A stretch of DNA of 64,000 nt from the NCBI RefSeq assembly GCF_000315625.1, contig NW_005434657.1, forward strand, positions 411,319-475,318, in the 5' to 3' direction. Both the position numbers and the translations under genes were made by a program. Source of the stretch: Guillardia theta CCMP2712 (Eukaryota > Cryptophyceae > Pyrenomonadales > Geminigeraceae). The notes under the pieces are model-generated. The model was not told where the DNA came from. It made no database searches and was given only the letters and a program-made list of their open reading frames with translations. Shown here one piece after another: positions 42,620 through 53,849 of the stretch; position 1 is the first letter of the stretch; each line of letters begins with the position of its first letter.

Positions 42620-43180
42620 CCGTGCAAAGCCTTTGATCCGGCGCAACTACAACATTTTCCTGTGAATTACAAGTCAGAGTATGAAAGCCAAGTCATGGAT
42701 CGATGGATCGATGGCTCTTGTAAGAGCTTGCGCGTGTGATTCCATGACCTCAGTCACTTCTTCGCTTGCTGGGCATCAATATGCCACTCAATCTCGTCCC
42801 GCCTTTTGTGTGATGCGTTGCGCTGGCACCCTCTTTCTACTCTCCTGCTCTTACAGCGCAATGGACTAGAGTCGAGAGACTCTCTAGCACTCATCCTTTC
42901 AGATATACGAAATAGGCATCGCCTTTTTTGCGCAATCGCTACATCCAACCAAAAACTGAAGGAAACAAAGGTGAAAATCCTACCCCACAATCATCAACAG
43001 TGATCCCACTACCTGGAACACTCTTTCACAGGACTCTTCGACCTATCTTGAATCAATCTTGTCCTGTTTCCTCTCCTCCACCTGCTCTCCCTCTCCCTCT
43101 GTCTCTGCCTCTCCCACCATCTCGTCCCTTCGCTCCCCCTGCAACATGGCAAACTGGAAACCAGACTTTCATTGCCATAT
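42620..43180. other. no recognisable gene
   Basis: Probable shared 5' region between the transporter (-) and RPL12 (+). The only pattern seen is a CTCCCTCTCCCTCTG pyrimidine tract near 43085-43130. Confidence 0.45.
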
Positions 43181-43184
43181 AACG

Positions 43185-43460
43185 CTACACCACCCCCTCT
43201 TAGAGCCGAGCAGATTCCTCCCTAGGTAGGGTGATAGAAACCGATTGTACCGGTCATATTCAGCGAATTCACACAGAAAGAAGAGGGTAGGGTGATAATT
43301 TGAGGATGGACCATGATTTGTGTCCTCATACCGCACCCATAGTACCAGTACCCCCCTCCCTTCTATCATAAACAAGGGATGATTAGGTGGGTAGAGGATA
43401 GGCACAGGGTGGGTGATGTGAGCTAGAAGGAGGGGTAGTGGGACCCTCGGCCAGTAGGTG
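43185..43460. repeat. TACCC/GGGTAG block upstream of RPL12
   Basis: CACCACCCCCTC, CTAGGTAGGGTGATAG, AGAGGGTAGGGTGATAA and AGTACCCCCCTCCC at 43190-43360, then GAAGGAGGGGTAGTGGG. Mixed orientations of the TACCC word within 250 bp. Confidence 0.45.
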
Positions 43461-43617
43461 GCAGGGGGTGTATGAGGGGGATGAGAATATGAAACTGGGC
43501 ACGAGAGGGATGAGGGGCTTTGTGACAGGTGGGGTAGTAGAGATGAGAAAGAGGGGGGTGGGGGTGAAAGGAAAGAAAGAAAGAAAGAAGCCCTCGTGCA
43601 CAGGAAAGCCGATCGCC

Positions 43618-44942
43618 ATGCCCCCCAAGTTCGACCCGTCGCAGATCATCGAAGGTGAGGAGGAGGAGGAGGAGGAATGGTGAAGAGGAGGACGAGAAAA
43701 TCAGGAATGCCAAGCACCTGGTGGAGAAGGAGAAGCAGGAGAGAAAGGGGCTCGCACGGACTGGGATAGCTGCGAACAGGAACTCGTGCGGATGAAGGAT
43801 CGCGAGCAGGGGAGAGAATGAGTCGATTCAGAGAGGATGTCAAGTGAAGACAAAAAGCAGGAGCTAGAGTATACGTGTGACGTGCTAGAGGACGTTCAAT
43901 GTGTAGTATAGAAGGAGGTAGACAAACAATACTCCTTGATTGGTGAGTGTTGACAACATGCAAAAATGTGGATCAAGGGTCTTTTTGCTTTATGCATGAC
44001 AGTATTGCACTCCTGAATTAGCTTGAGTGTTTGAGGTATTTGTCACGATTTTGATGTGTAATCCTGTGAAGTTTTTTCTTCGAACAAGAATGACATACTA
44101 TCTGCTGTGCTTCCTTTGTTTGGTTGAACCCGTATGGAGCATATACAAGACACGTATACAAGACAGTTTCTAGCTCAGGGGGAGGGAAGTTGCTGCACAT
44201 TAGACGGTGCCGTGTAGTTCTTGGGCTCTGTCCCACCCGCTGCTCTCTCCCTTGTACGAGCATCTGAAGTCGTTTCCAGTTTCCATCCGTGTCAAGGGAG
44301 GCGAGGTTCCCGGAGGCTCCTCCCTCGCCCCCAAGATCGGTCCTCTTGGTATGGTAAGACGCTCATGACCTGCCGGCTCAGCAGCGCCTGACATGCTGCA
44401 GTCCCCCAAGAAGGTCGGTGATGACATCGCCAAGGCCACCAAGGCCTGGAAGGGAATGAACGTTACTGTCAAGCTTATCTGCCAGAACCGTCAGGCTACC
44501 GTAGTCCTCGTGCCCACCGCGTCCTCCCTGGTCGTCAAGGCGCTCAAGGAGCCAGCAAGAGATCGCAAGAAGGTCAAGCACGTCAAGCACAGCGGCAACA
44601 TCTCCATGGATGAGATTGTCGACATTGCCCGCCAGGTGAGGGGGGGAGGCGATGATTCTGCTGCGGCTGCTGCTGCTGCTGCAAGTATTCGTTGTTTGTG
44701 TTTTCTTGTGTGTTCACCTGCTCTGGCTGATTGTTTGCTCCAGATGCGTGACAAGTCCATGGCTAAGGACTTGAAGGGAACTGTCAAGGAGATTTTGGGA
44801 ACCGCTTTCTCTGTGGGTTGCACTGTTGCTGGCAAGTCTCCCAAGCAGGTGCAGGAGGAGATCGATAGCGGTGAGAGCGACTCGCGACATGCGGCAGACG
44901 CTGATCCTTTGTGCAGGGGAAGTCACCGTCCCGGATAAGTAA
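43618..44942 (+). CDS. RPL12: 60S ribosomal protein L12 (uL11)
   Basis: Large-subunit stalk-base protein that binds the GTPase-associated centre of 25/28S rRNA. Five exons: 43618-43654 ([12 protein letters not shown]), 44280-44353 ([20 protein letters not shown]), 44402-44635 ([53 protein letters not shown]), 44744-44870 ([19 protein letters not shown]) and 44917-44942 (GEVTVPDK). They sum to 498 nt, or 165 residues, the usual length, and all phases match. Intron 1 is 625 nt, an order of magnitude longer than most introns here. I saw no snoRNA boxes in it. Confidence 0.96.
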
Positions 44943-45931
44943 ATGCAGATAACAAGTGAATAGTAAATTTTGGGAAGAGCGGATGTGTTGTGTTGAGCTT
45001 GGAGGGAAATTAGGAAAAGAATGAAAAACTCTCATGAGTGGAAATTTAAGTTGGTTATTTACTGCCGTGACACCTATCGATGCTCGTCACGCTTGTTGAT
45101 ATCTAGTCTGTGGTGTTGTAGTTCACGAAAGTTTGAATAATTTCTGCATCCGAGCGTTGTTTGCTGCTTGTTTGTCCAGCGCAGCTTACTGGTTCTATAG
45201 CTTTCTTTCTTATCTGAGGTCGAACTTGTTCGTTCGAGATCTACTGCCGATCATGTTGTTGTGTCTGTATGTTTCTTGTGCTTACTGTACATGCCCAGCT
45301 CCACCTTCCGCCATCTTCAACGCTCGAGGGTGGAAGGCAGGAGCAGGAACTGGTTCAATAGCGTCAGACTCCTTCTCGTCCTCTCAAGCCTCTACCTAGC
45401 GGCTTCACCTCCCGCTCGACTGCTGAACTCTCCTTGGCCTGCTGGGGTCGAAGTGAACGTCAGTCAGGACATGAAGGGGGGAGAGAGAGGGAAAAGGACG
45501 ACAGGCGTAGGTGTGTGTGCTGGAAAGGAAGGGGCGGAAGGATTGGGGGGGAGGGGAAGGGGGATGGGAGGGTTCGCAGAAGAGAAGTGACAAGGGTGGG
45601 AGGAAGCAGAGGCGGCAAGGAGGGACGTGTAGCTGCACCAGCAAGGCTCCCTCCACGTCCGAGGGCTCGAGCTTTCGTGCTCCGGTCGAGGGTGACGAAG
45701 CAAGGAGAGTGGCGGCGGCAATGGATGAAGGAGGAGGAGGAGGTGAAGGAGTTGGAGGAATGACCCGAGATCCACCATCGCCCTCTTCGTTGCTGCAGGA
45801 GGTACGTCAAGGACGAGGAGGGAGAAGAGAGGAGGAAGAGGGAGAACGAGGAGGGAGGACGAGGACGAGGACGAGACGGAAGGGGAAGGAGGGAGCAGTA
45901 GCAGGAGCAGAAGGATCAGCGACTTCTCGTC
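44943..45931. other. no assigned gene; possible 3' exons of the TBC gene
   Basis: After the RPL12 stop there is AT-rich sequence to about 45260, then GGA/GGAAG-rich DNA to 45900. A minus-strand frame at 45640-45780 (HPSRSTKARALGRGGS-like, basic) could be a 3' exon of the ankyrin/TBC gene, but this is weak. Confidence 0.35.
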
Positions 45932-48900
45932 TCACCTTCCCTCCTCTGCTCTCTCAGCTCTGCCCAGCTGCCATGGGATTTTCATCCCTGTGGCACCAGA
46001 CGCCAAGGGGAGGATGTGACGTCCGCGGAAGACCTCGGCAGCGTTCTGAAACTCCCGCGAGAGCTGCAGGAGAAGGTGAGAGGAGGGAGATGAGAGGAGG
46101 GAGGAGATGAGAGGAGGGAGGAGATGAGAGGAGGGAGGAGGAGCACAGGGGATCAGAGGACGGAGTCGTGCACCCAAAGAGAGGGAGAGGATGGTGAATA
46201 AGAGGGAGAACGCGGGCAGGAGTAGGAGGGTGGGAATGCAGGACGGCGGGCAGAAGAGAAGGACTGAGGAGCAGGATAGAGGGAGGAGGAGGAGGAGGAG
46301 GCATAACAACCTTTTCAGCTGCCTCAACGACTGCATTGAGAGGAGCAGAAACAACTTGGGGCCTCCCCATCAGACCCTCTTCTTGTTCCACTGTCTCCTC
46401 CTCCACCTCCCCCCCCCCTTCCCCTGTCCCTCTTCCAGGGCATGACCCATCCTTCTGCTGCCGCTCCTCCTGCTCCCCCTCCTGCTCCCCCTTCACGGTT
46501 GTTTCTCCTGCTCGCCCTTGCTCGTCTCCTGCTATCTCGTCCGACCAGCTCTTCGCCGCTCGCCACACGTTGGTCCAGCGCTCGAGGATGGCGTCGTGCA
46601 GGTGGTTCCTGCGCTCCCTTGCAGCCTTCTCGTCCTCCTTGGCAAGAATTGCGATCTGACGGAGCAGCTGCCGGACGTCCTTGCTCGAGGAGGAGAGCGA
46701 AGCCCTCCGGTCCTTCTCCACCGCCCTCATGAAGTGATCCGAGGAGATGTCCAGCGAGTTCGCGTAGTCCAGCACAGACTTGAACGACTTCTTCCTCCGA
46801 AGCTGAGCCGTGTCCTGCTCCTGCGACCCTCCGGTCTGCATTGAAGGTGTGAGCTTTGCTCTTTGATGCAGAAGGACAGAGAAGAGAGAGACTGGAACGA
46901 AGGGAGGGAAGTCACCTCGAAGAAGTCTTCCATGTGCGTTAAGCATGTCAAGCAAACCTGCGCCTAGAGGTCAGAAGATGAAAAACGATGAAAGGAGAGG
47001 AAAGGGGAGGGGAGGAAAAACAAGGAGAAGGGGAGGAGAGGAGGGGAGAAGGGGAGGAGATAAAGATGGAGAGGACGGTAGGAACACGGGGGTGTCAGAC
47101 CCTCGTGCATGGGACCATGCTCGCTCACCTCAAGCGGAGCTTGAACAAGATCATCCTCCAGCTCATGAAGGACGCCGATCGTGATCCTCACAAAAGATGC
47201 GATCCCCTGGGACAAACACCTCACAAGAGCCCGGCTCTCCTCCCCGTCTCTTCCTCCCTCCCTCTCCTGTCCAATCACAGAGCCTTTGTTTCTTGCTGCG
47301 TTGCTCCTCCCCGTCTCTTCCTCCCTCCCTCTCCTGTCCAATCACAGAGCCTTTGTTTCTTGCTGCGTTGCTCCTCCCCGTCTCTTCCTCCCTCCCTCTC
47401 CTGTCCAATCACAGAGCCTTTGTTTCTTGCTGCGTTGCTCCTCCCCGTCTCTTCCTCCCTCCCTCTCCTGTCCAATCACAGAGCCTTTGTTTCTTGCTGC
47501 GTTGCTCCTCCCCTCTCTCGTCTTCCCTCTCCCCTCTCCCCTCTCGACTCGCTCTTTGTCTCTTCTCCCCCTCTCCCTCCTCTCTCCCCCTTCCTCCCTC
47601 TCTGTTGGTCTCTCCCTCCCCTCACCTCCAAGAGGAGAAGGTCCCACACAACGCTAGCAGCATCGATCGGCAAGACCGTGCAGAACCCCTGCAAGCGAGC
47701 CGGGGGATCAGCGAGCGAGGGGGGGGAGGGGGGGGGAGAGGGTAGACCGTCATCCACCACTCGACGAGGAACAGCCTCGAGTCGACTCCGATGGCCTTGA
47801 GGTGCCGGTAGAGGTTGGGAAGATGATGGTGAAAGCTCTCCTCAAAGGCTGCCACAAACCTGCGCCCTCTTGACCCCAGCCGCTGCCTCCTCCTCTTCCT
47901 CCCCCGCCCCCTCACCTGTCGATCCCGTGGATGTCCACCTTGAGAAAGGCAGGGAAGTGATGCCGGTGCAGGAGGTTTGCCATGCAGACGAACACGTCCG
48001 AAGGCTTCATGTACACCAAGAAGATGCTGGCGATGTATCCCATCCCCTGCCCCCTCCCGTCATCCCCTCCTGCCATCTCCTCTCTTTGCTCCATCCTGCC
48101 CTACCTGGACATAACCGATCGACGGTCGGAAGCACGAGTAAGCGCGCAGGACGTTCCTCAGGTGGCTGTGATAGACCCCGTCGGTGGCAAACAGCCCCAA
48201 CTCCGTGTAAGTTCTGAGGAAAAACGTCAAGACGCCTCCAGACCCTCATGGCACTTGACCTGTCGAGATCGAGCTCGATCTGCCGGATGGTTTGGTGATC
48301 GATCCAGGGAGGCTCGAGGAACACTTCTTTCCCTTGCTTCTCTTCAGAGCGCCGTACGGACGAGCTGTCGTCTGCCCCAGCATCATCACCATCCTCTACC
48401 AGCAAGAGGGCAGTCCTACCGAACATGGCGTGCTCCACGAACTCGAACCCCTTCATCTGGGTCGCCTCCCTCTCGTGGGGGAGTAGCTGCGATACGGGAA
48501 GGTGAAAGGAAGGAGAGGACCCTTGCTCTCAAACTTCACACCTCCTGGTCCTTCCTCACGAAGTCATCCACCATCCTCAGCATCTCCTGGTAATCCTGCC
48601 CGGCACCTCAACATCATCGCTACCCCTGCAAGCCCATCGACCTTCTCTGAGAGCTTCAGGTCGTTGCCAATCGCGTTCTTCCAGACTTGCCCCCGCACGT
48701 AAGGAGAAATTCCCTGCCGCCAGATCTTGCGCACGCCTTCACCGTTGCATCGAGCCTCCCACTCCGGGATGACAACTTCTCTCCAAACCTTGCGGCAGCC
48801 TCAGTGTCCCATCCGCCGCACCTCAGCACCGGGCTCACAGTGATAGGGTCTTGTTCCAGCACGTCGTCGTCCTTGCTAGGGGAAGGGAAGAGCTGTTGAG

Positions 48901-50682
48901 ACAAGTCGTTACAAGGCGGAGATCACAAGAGTCAAGCTACAGGAGCGAATGACGACAACATGTCCGTGATTTGCGTCCTCTGCTTCAGAGCTGAATGTCC
49001 CGTGCCCCAGAACTGCTCGCCAAAACCATGCCAGCCCCCTGAAGAGAAGGAGGCTGGTCATGGAGGACGTTGACGGGGGGAGGGGGAGAGGGAGAAAGAA
49101 GGGGAGGGAGGGTGAGAAAGATATGAGAGAGGATGTAGAGGATAAGAGACACAGGACACATGGCAGAGGAAAGAGGAACAAGCGGAGAAGGGGGGAGAGG
49201 GGAACGAGGAAAGAGGGGAAGGGGGAGAGGAGAGGAGAGAGGAGAGAGGAGAGAGGCGAGAGGCGAGAGGCGAGAGGAGGGAGGAGGGAGGAGGGAGGAG
49301 GGAGGAGGGAAGAACTTACCTGGGAGTCGGCTGATGTCGTCACCATGTGCCCTCTCTGCAGAGCACTCTCTCTCCGACTCCGACGATTTTCCGCCGCACT
49401 CCTGATCATTCCCGTCTCTGACAGACATTTCCTTCGATCTACACATCCAAAGTCATTGCCTTGCTTGTTCCAAAAGCACAAAAGAGAAGCGTCAAACCTG
49501 TCGTTGGTGGATCTTGCAAACAGTTTGTTGGCCCCCTCGATCCACTGAAAACAGCGGATGTCACCTAAGGGGAGTCGAAGAGTCTACTGATCACCATGGA
49601 TATCTTGTGATGAGTTGTATCGTAGCCGACGTCTGTCTTGCTGTTGGATGGAACTTCGCCGGACCTGACAAATAGCATGAGACTGATCATCGTGTACCTG
49701 TGGGTGCCATACAAACAACTCTTGGTGCCATCGACTTTGACAAGGCTGTTCTTGGAGTCGGTTTCATGTCTCTTTGGAGAAGCTTTGGAGGACGAGATCA
49801 GAAACATTACGGCAAGTCAAGAGGAAAAAAAGACACCAGGTCCATCAATATGCTCCTCAGCCTCGTTGCAACAACCCTGATTCACCTCTGCTGACGGGCT
49901 TCACTGCAAACGACCAACCCCTTCCTCTTTCAATCACCTGCCAGCTCAAGGTACTTGCGCATCTCTGAATCTCGCTTCGCATCCGCGTCCCGATCTGCCA
50001 TGGCCTTCCAACATGACGAGATCAACAGACTCGCTCGGAGGGGAGGGAAAGACGCTTCTCAGTCACCTTCCTCACTCTCTGCACGTAGAAATTCTCCATC
50101 GGGCCGATTCCGACCTCCTCGCAACTTCACTGCACACAAGACCCAGCGCTTGTCCCTCACCTTGTCACGAATCGAAGGGTCCCCTCCCGCCGCCATGAGC
50201 AATTCAATGAGTTGTTGCCGTACCTGCGCCATCCACGTCAGCCGCTGCTCTCCTGCATGCCCGTCCCTCCCACCTGTATGCTCGGAATGAACAGCGACGT
50301 AGTGGCTGAATGCAGTGGCGTGCTCCCCGCAAACTCCTGGCTGTTGACCTCTGCTCCATGGCAGAGCAGGACCTTTGCTGCCTGTGAAAGCACAAGCTCA
50401 GGTCAAGGGGCGTCAGCAGACGGAGTCTGCTTGCTCTACCTCCAGGTGACCGCACGAGACCGCACAGTGTAGCGGGGTCTCCTTAGTGATGTCCCTTGCG
50501 TTGACGTCGGCCGACGAGGCACAAAGAAGGCCAACGATCTCCGTCCGTCCCCTCCTAGAAGCTTCATGCAATGGGCCTCCTCGGTACCCTCTCTCGTTCA
50601 CATCAACTCTCTCCTCTATCAGCCTTTTCACCTCATTCTCGTCTCCTGCTGATACAGCTTTGAACAACTTGCCCCGGAACAT
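45932..50682 (-). CDS. ankyrin-repeat and TBC (Rab-GAP) domain protein
   Basis: Probable Rab GTPase-activating protein. ATG at 50682 opens an ankyrin array: FKAVSAGDENEVKRLIEE, GGPLHEASRRGRTEIVGLL, KETPLHCAVSCGHLEV, then GSTPLHSATT near 50310 and QQLIELLMAAGGDPSIRDKV near 50200. The middle exons (49.95-48.9 kb; VDGTKSCLYGTHRYTMIS, FQWIEGANKLFARSTNDR) are unrecognised. The TBC domain starts at GISPYVRGQVWKNAIGND near 48700. RQIELDLDR joins TYTELGLFATDG (IxxDxxR arginine finger, intron at about 48262). Next is SIGYVQ/GMGYIASIFLVYM (YxQ glutamine finger, about 48106-48040), followed by FEESFHHHLPNLYRHLKAIG and LPIDAASVVWDLLLLE near 47640. A helical C-terminal part follows (DYANSLDISSDHFMRAVEKD, WTNVWRAAKSWSDE). 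Both GAP fingers are intact. That ankyrin and TBC belong to one gene is inferred from strand and lack of another start. The stop at 45932 is tentative. Confidence 0.72.
47238..47505. repeat. 67-bp minisatellite, four copies, in a TBC-gene intron
   Basis: Four almost identical 67-bp units, each with a pyrimidine tract, CCAATCACAGAGCC and TTTGTTTCTTGCTGCGTTG. Because 67 is not a multiple of three, the minus-strand shadow frames shift from unit to unit, which rules out coding use. Confidence 0.95.
49215..49312. repeat. GAGAGGAGAGAGGCGAGAGG-type purine repeat
   Basis: Degenerate 7-bp purine units (GGAGAGA, GGCGAGA, GGAGGGA), in an intron of the ankyrin/TBC gene. Confidence 0.8.
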
Positions 50683-50974
50683 CGAGAGCCTTTTGTTTGC
50701 TGCTGGACGCCTTGGTACAACAGCTGCCCTTGCCAGGCTCCAGCAGCAGGTAACCGCTCACCCCTCAAGTCGGTTCAGGTCATGTGCTTGCTTCGGGTAG
50801 TCTCCCCAAGAGGCCGCTCCCTTCTCATCTGCTGAGAGGACCAAGAAAGTCAATGCCAGCATTTTCGTTGTTGTTGCTCGACCAGTGCAACTTGACTTGC
50901 CCTGAAATGTCAACTCAACCGTACCTCAGAAATACTTCACTATCTTCTTCCTCTACCACCCCTTTCACCACCAC

Positions 50975-51120
50975 CACCTGCTCCTACTCCTGCTCCTGCT
51001 CCTGCTCCTGCTCCCGCTCATGCTCCTGCTCCTGCTCCTCCTGCTCCTCCTCCTCCTGCTCCTGCTCCTCCTCCTCCTCCTCCTCCTCCTCCTCCTCCTC
51101 CTCCTCCTCCTCCTCCTATG
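50975..51120. repeat. (CTCCTG)n to (CTC)n microsatellite
   Basis: CTCCTG hexamers (50977-51060) grade into pure (CTC)n (51066-51116). The hexamer is the one inside the methyltransferase gene at 7.2 kb. Between the ankyrin/TBC start and GC-rich block 7, with no gene. Confidence 0.85.
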
Positions 51121-51214
51121 CCCTCCGAGCCCTCGTCTCCAACATACACCCTGATGCCATTTCCTGTATTTTCGGCCAAAAAGTAGATACAGGTCTTAGT
51201 GGGGATGGGGGCTA

Positions 51215-51725
51215 AATATCAGGCCCGGACTCAGCGGCCTGACTCAGCCCCGCCCGGCCGGTCCGACGGTCGGATCGGCGGATCAGAGTCCCCGCCGGGC
51301 CGGGCCGCCGGTGTCAGGCCAGTGTCAGGCGGCGGCCGCGCGTTCCGGGGAGCCTCCTGTTCGGAGCCGGCCGCTCAGTGCCCCGGGCCTGTGACTCACT
51401 GTATCAGTCTTTTCTCACCGGGGGGTCTGAGCATGATGCCAGTGAGCACGCATTGAAGCCTCCTCTATACTATCGTGACTCTCCTCAGTCACGATGCCCC
51501 GGCGTCCTCGTTTTCGAACACGCCGACGTTGGCAGATTGACCACACGGTCACCGGTGACGGTGAGCCTTTCAAGTTTCAAGTTTGCAGAACCGTGACCGT
51601 GGCCGACTTATGATTTGCTCTCAGATCGGCGGCGGGCCCAGTCAGTGTTCTGAGGGCTGTCACACTCCGAGTGTTGAGCTGTGTTCTTTACTCAAAGTTA
51701 AGTTAGAAATCAGCCCGGCCGCGAG
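51215..51725. repeat. GC-rich dispersed block 7
   Basis: CGGACTCAGCGGCCTGACTC, CCCGGCCGGTCCGACGG, GCCGGGCCGGGCCGCCGG (51295-51312), CCCGGGCCTGTGACTCACTG, ATCGTGACTCTCCTCAGTCACG (51471-51492, an imperfect palindrome), GTCACCGGTGACGG (51550) and TTTACTCAAAGTTAAGTTAG (51689-51708). It ends about 45 bp past the stop codon of RWP-RK copy B. Confidence 0.65.
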
Positions 51726-51768
51726 CCTGCCTGCTAGCCTAGTAGTGTCCAGCTCATTCAACATGATG

Positions 51769-52402
51769 TCACTCTCCTATAGCCCAAACATCCTGTTCCC
51801 CGTCCGAGTCTGGCCTCGTCATGTACCATGCTATCCAGCTCCCCTCAAGAGGCTCCCATCCCTCTCCGAGCCCCTCCTCCTCACTTTCATCTCCTTTCAA
51901 CGGCCTCGGCATGCCGATTTCTTTTGGCAGCTCCTCGTCAACGTCCTCGTCCTCTCCATCGTAGCTCGCTGCCTCAGACAACTGCCCCCCACTCCGACCT
52001 CTGGACCCCGACTGCCTCAGTCCCTCCTCCTCTCCTGACGCCTCGGCATTTGGCTCGCAAGATGCTGCTTGCCTGTCCGTCCCTTGCGAGCCCTCTCCCT
52101 CCTCCACCGTCGCTGGTGGAGTCACAAGATCTGTGTACCCTCGTGCATACGGCCAGCGAGCAAGGCCCAGCTTCCGGCAGCACGTCTTCAAGCTCGTCAG
52201 CGACATCCCCTGCCATCGTAGTCACCGCATCCATCGCCCCCAGCAGACAGAACAAGGAGGGGCTTACCAGGGAGTAGGCGGCGTCTTCCTGCCTCATGTG
52301 GAAGTAGGGGCTCAGGGAGTCGAGGGTGAGCTGGACGGTGACGGGGGGGCGATGGTGGATTCTGGCTCGGACGGAGCAGGAGGGAGCGGCCCGAGTGTCC
52401 AT
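51769..52402 (-). CDS. RWP-RK domain protein, copy B
   Basis: Predicted DNA-binding protein of 191 residues. Exon 1 is 52402-52268 (45 codons), the intron 52267-52210 (58 nt, GTAAGC...CAG), exon 2 52209-51769. Exon 1 ends in LTLDSLSPYFHMRQEDAA (residues 26-43), the first half of the domain. Exon 2 opens GMSLTSLKTCCRKLGLARWP, the signature half with RWP. An acidic, Ser/Gly-rich linker follows, then the conserved EGWEPLEGSWIAWYM and an acidic end. RWP-RK proteins of plants and algae act as transcription factors; the usual RK after RWPY is here YARG. The frame is intact. Start chosen because an ATG lies at the same distance before PSCSVRAR in all four related copies. Confidence 0.85.
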
Positions 52403-52499
52403 GCCGCTTGGGTACTGGTGGCTGGAACGCCTGATCGAGCTTATGCGTACAAGGATACAGGAGGTACCAGACTGCTAGAAACAAATGCTCGCTTTGTCT

Positions 52500-52655
52500 T
52501 CCCGTCTCTGTCTCTGTCACTGTCTCTGTCTCTGTCTCTGTCTCTGTCTCTGTCTCTGTCTCTGTCTCTGTCTCTGTCTGCCTCACTCACTCACTCACTC
52601 ACTCACTCTCCCTCCCTCCCTCCCTGCCTCCCTCCCTCCCTGCCTGCCTCCCTCC
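52500..52655. repeat. (TCTGTC)n, (CACT)n and CCCT microsatellites
   Basis: About twelve TCTGTC units (52503-52580), then CTCACTCACTCACT and CCCT/CCTG runs, upstream of RWP-RK copy B. Confidence 0.9.
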
Positions 52656-52794
52656 CCTCACCCTGAATACCCTACTCACACTGCCATGTTGGAAACATTC
52701 CTGTCCCTCTCTCCTGCTCCAGCACAGTCCTCGCCACGCGGCACCCTCTCGTCCTCTGCCTGCCGGAATATTTTTTTACCCCCTTCCTTCACGT

Positions 52795-53720
52795 TCCGAC
52801 TGTCGGCGACGTACCGACCGTCTTATTAACACCTGGAGATTTCCGTAAGTATCCGACGCCTTGAGATCGCCCGCCCGGACCTCCTGCCGCAGTGCTGTCC
52901 CGAACACGTCACGGTCCTTCCGCCCACCTTGCCACGCAAACCGCTGACACTGCTGCTGACATGCTACTAGGCTAGCTACTACCGTACTACTGGCTCGGAG
53001 CCTCCGGCAGGCAGATGTCACGAGACCGTCCTGGCTCAGATACACCCCGACGATGCCCAGGCGTAGTGGGGACCGTACCGGTACCGTACGGTTCTTGCGC
53101 TGTTGCGCGTTAACGGTGCACTGTAAAGCCGGAAGCCCTCCGGGAATAATAACTTAACTGTAGTAGTACGGAATTAGTATAGGTCACGGTGACCGTGATA
53201 GTTTTATTACACTCCTACTATTACTCCACGGATGATCCCGACGGTGACGGTGACGGTGCATTGAACGGTCACGGTGACCCGGTCACCCCGCCGACGGTCG
53301 GAAGCTGTCCGGAAGCCGCGCAGTGCGGCGGGAGCGCCGAGCGGAGTGAATGGGACTTCACGGTGCCGGGCAGGTCCGAGCCCCCGCGGCCGGACGCCCG
53401 GACTCCGGACTCCCGGAGACGGTCGGCGTGCGGTACGGTGAGTATCACTGGCCCGGAGTCTCCGCCCCCGGCTACTAGGTGCCCGGCGGGCAGACGGCGT
53501 TCGGGGGCCGCCAGTGCCCGGCCCGGCTGAGTGGCAGGCCTCGGCGTGAGCCCGGCGCCGCGCCCGGCGCCCGGCCGCCCGGCCCGGCCACACCGGACTC
53601 GGAGTCACCCGGCGTACTACTGTGACTCGTGTGACAGGGTCCCGGTCCACTGCCCAGGCACGGTCACCGGGGCCCGGGCGCCGGGCCGGGCGGCCGGTGG
53701 CCGGGCCCGAGTCCACCGGG
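52795..53720. repeat. GC-rich dispersed block 8 (largest)
   Basis: Over 900 bp with GGGACCGTACCGGTACCGTA (53069), CACGGTGACCGTGATAG, ACGGTGACGGTGACGGTG (53241), AACGGTCACGGTGACCCGGT, CACCCCGCCGACGGTCGG and long CCCGGCGCCC/GGGCCGGGC tracts (53540-53700). Clustered GGTCACCG and ACCGTGACC words make many small inverted repeats. It ends just before the pyrimidine-rich leader of the PCIF1-like gene. Confidence 0.65.
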
Positions 53721-53849
53721 GCTCCTCTCCCTTCCTCCTCCCTTCCTCCCTTCCTCCCTTCCTCCCTCCTACCCTCCTGCTGTGATCTCTGAGCAAGCCC
53801 CAACAGCTGCTCCTCCCCTCCCCTCCCCCCTCCCGTCGCCGCAAGCAAC

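Noticed and set aside
52500-52600. CRISPR-like array at the TCTGTC repeat
   Set aside because: It is a 6-bp microsatellite without spacers. The 67-bp and 32-bp tandem arrays likewise have no unique spacers between units.
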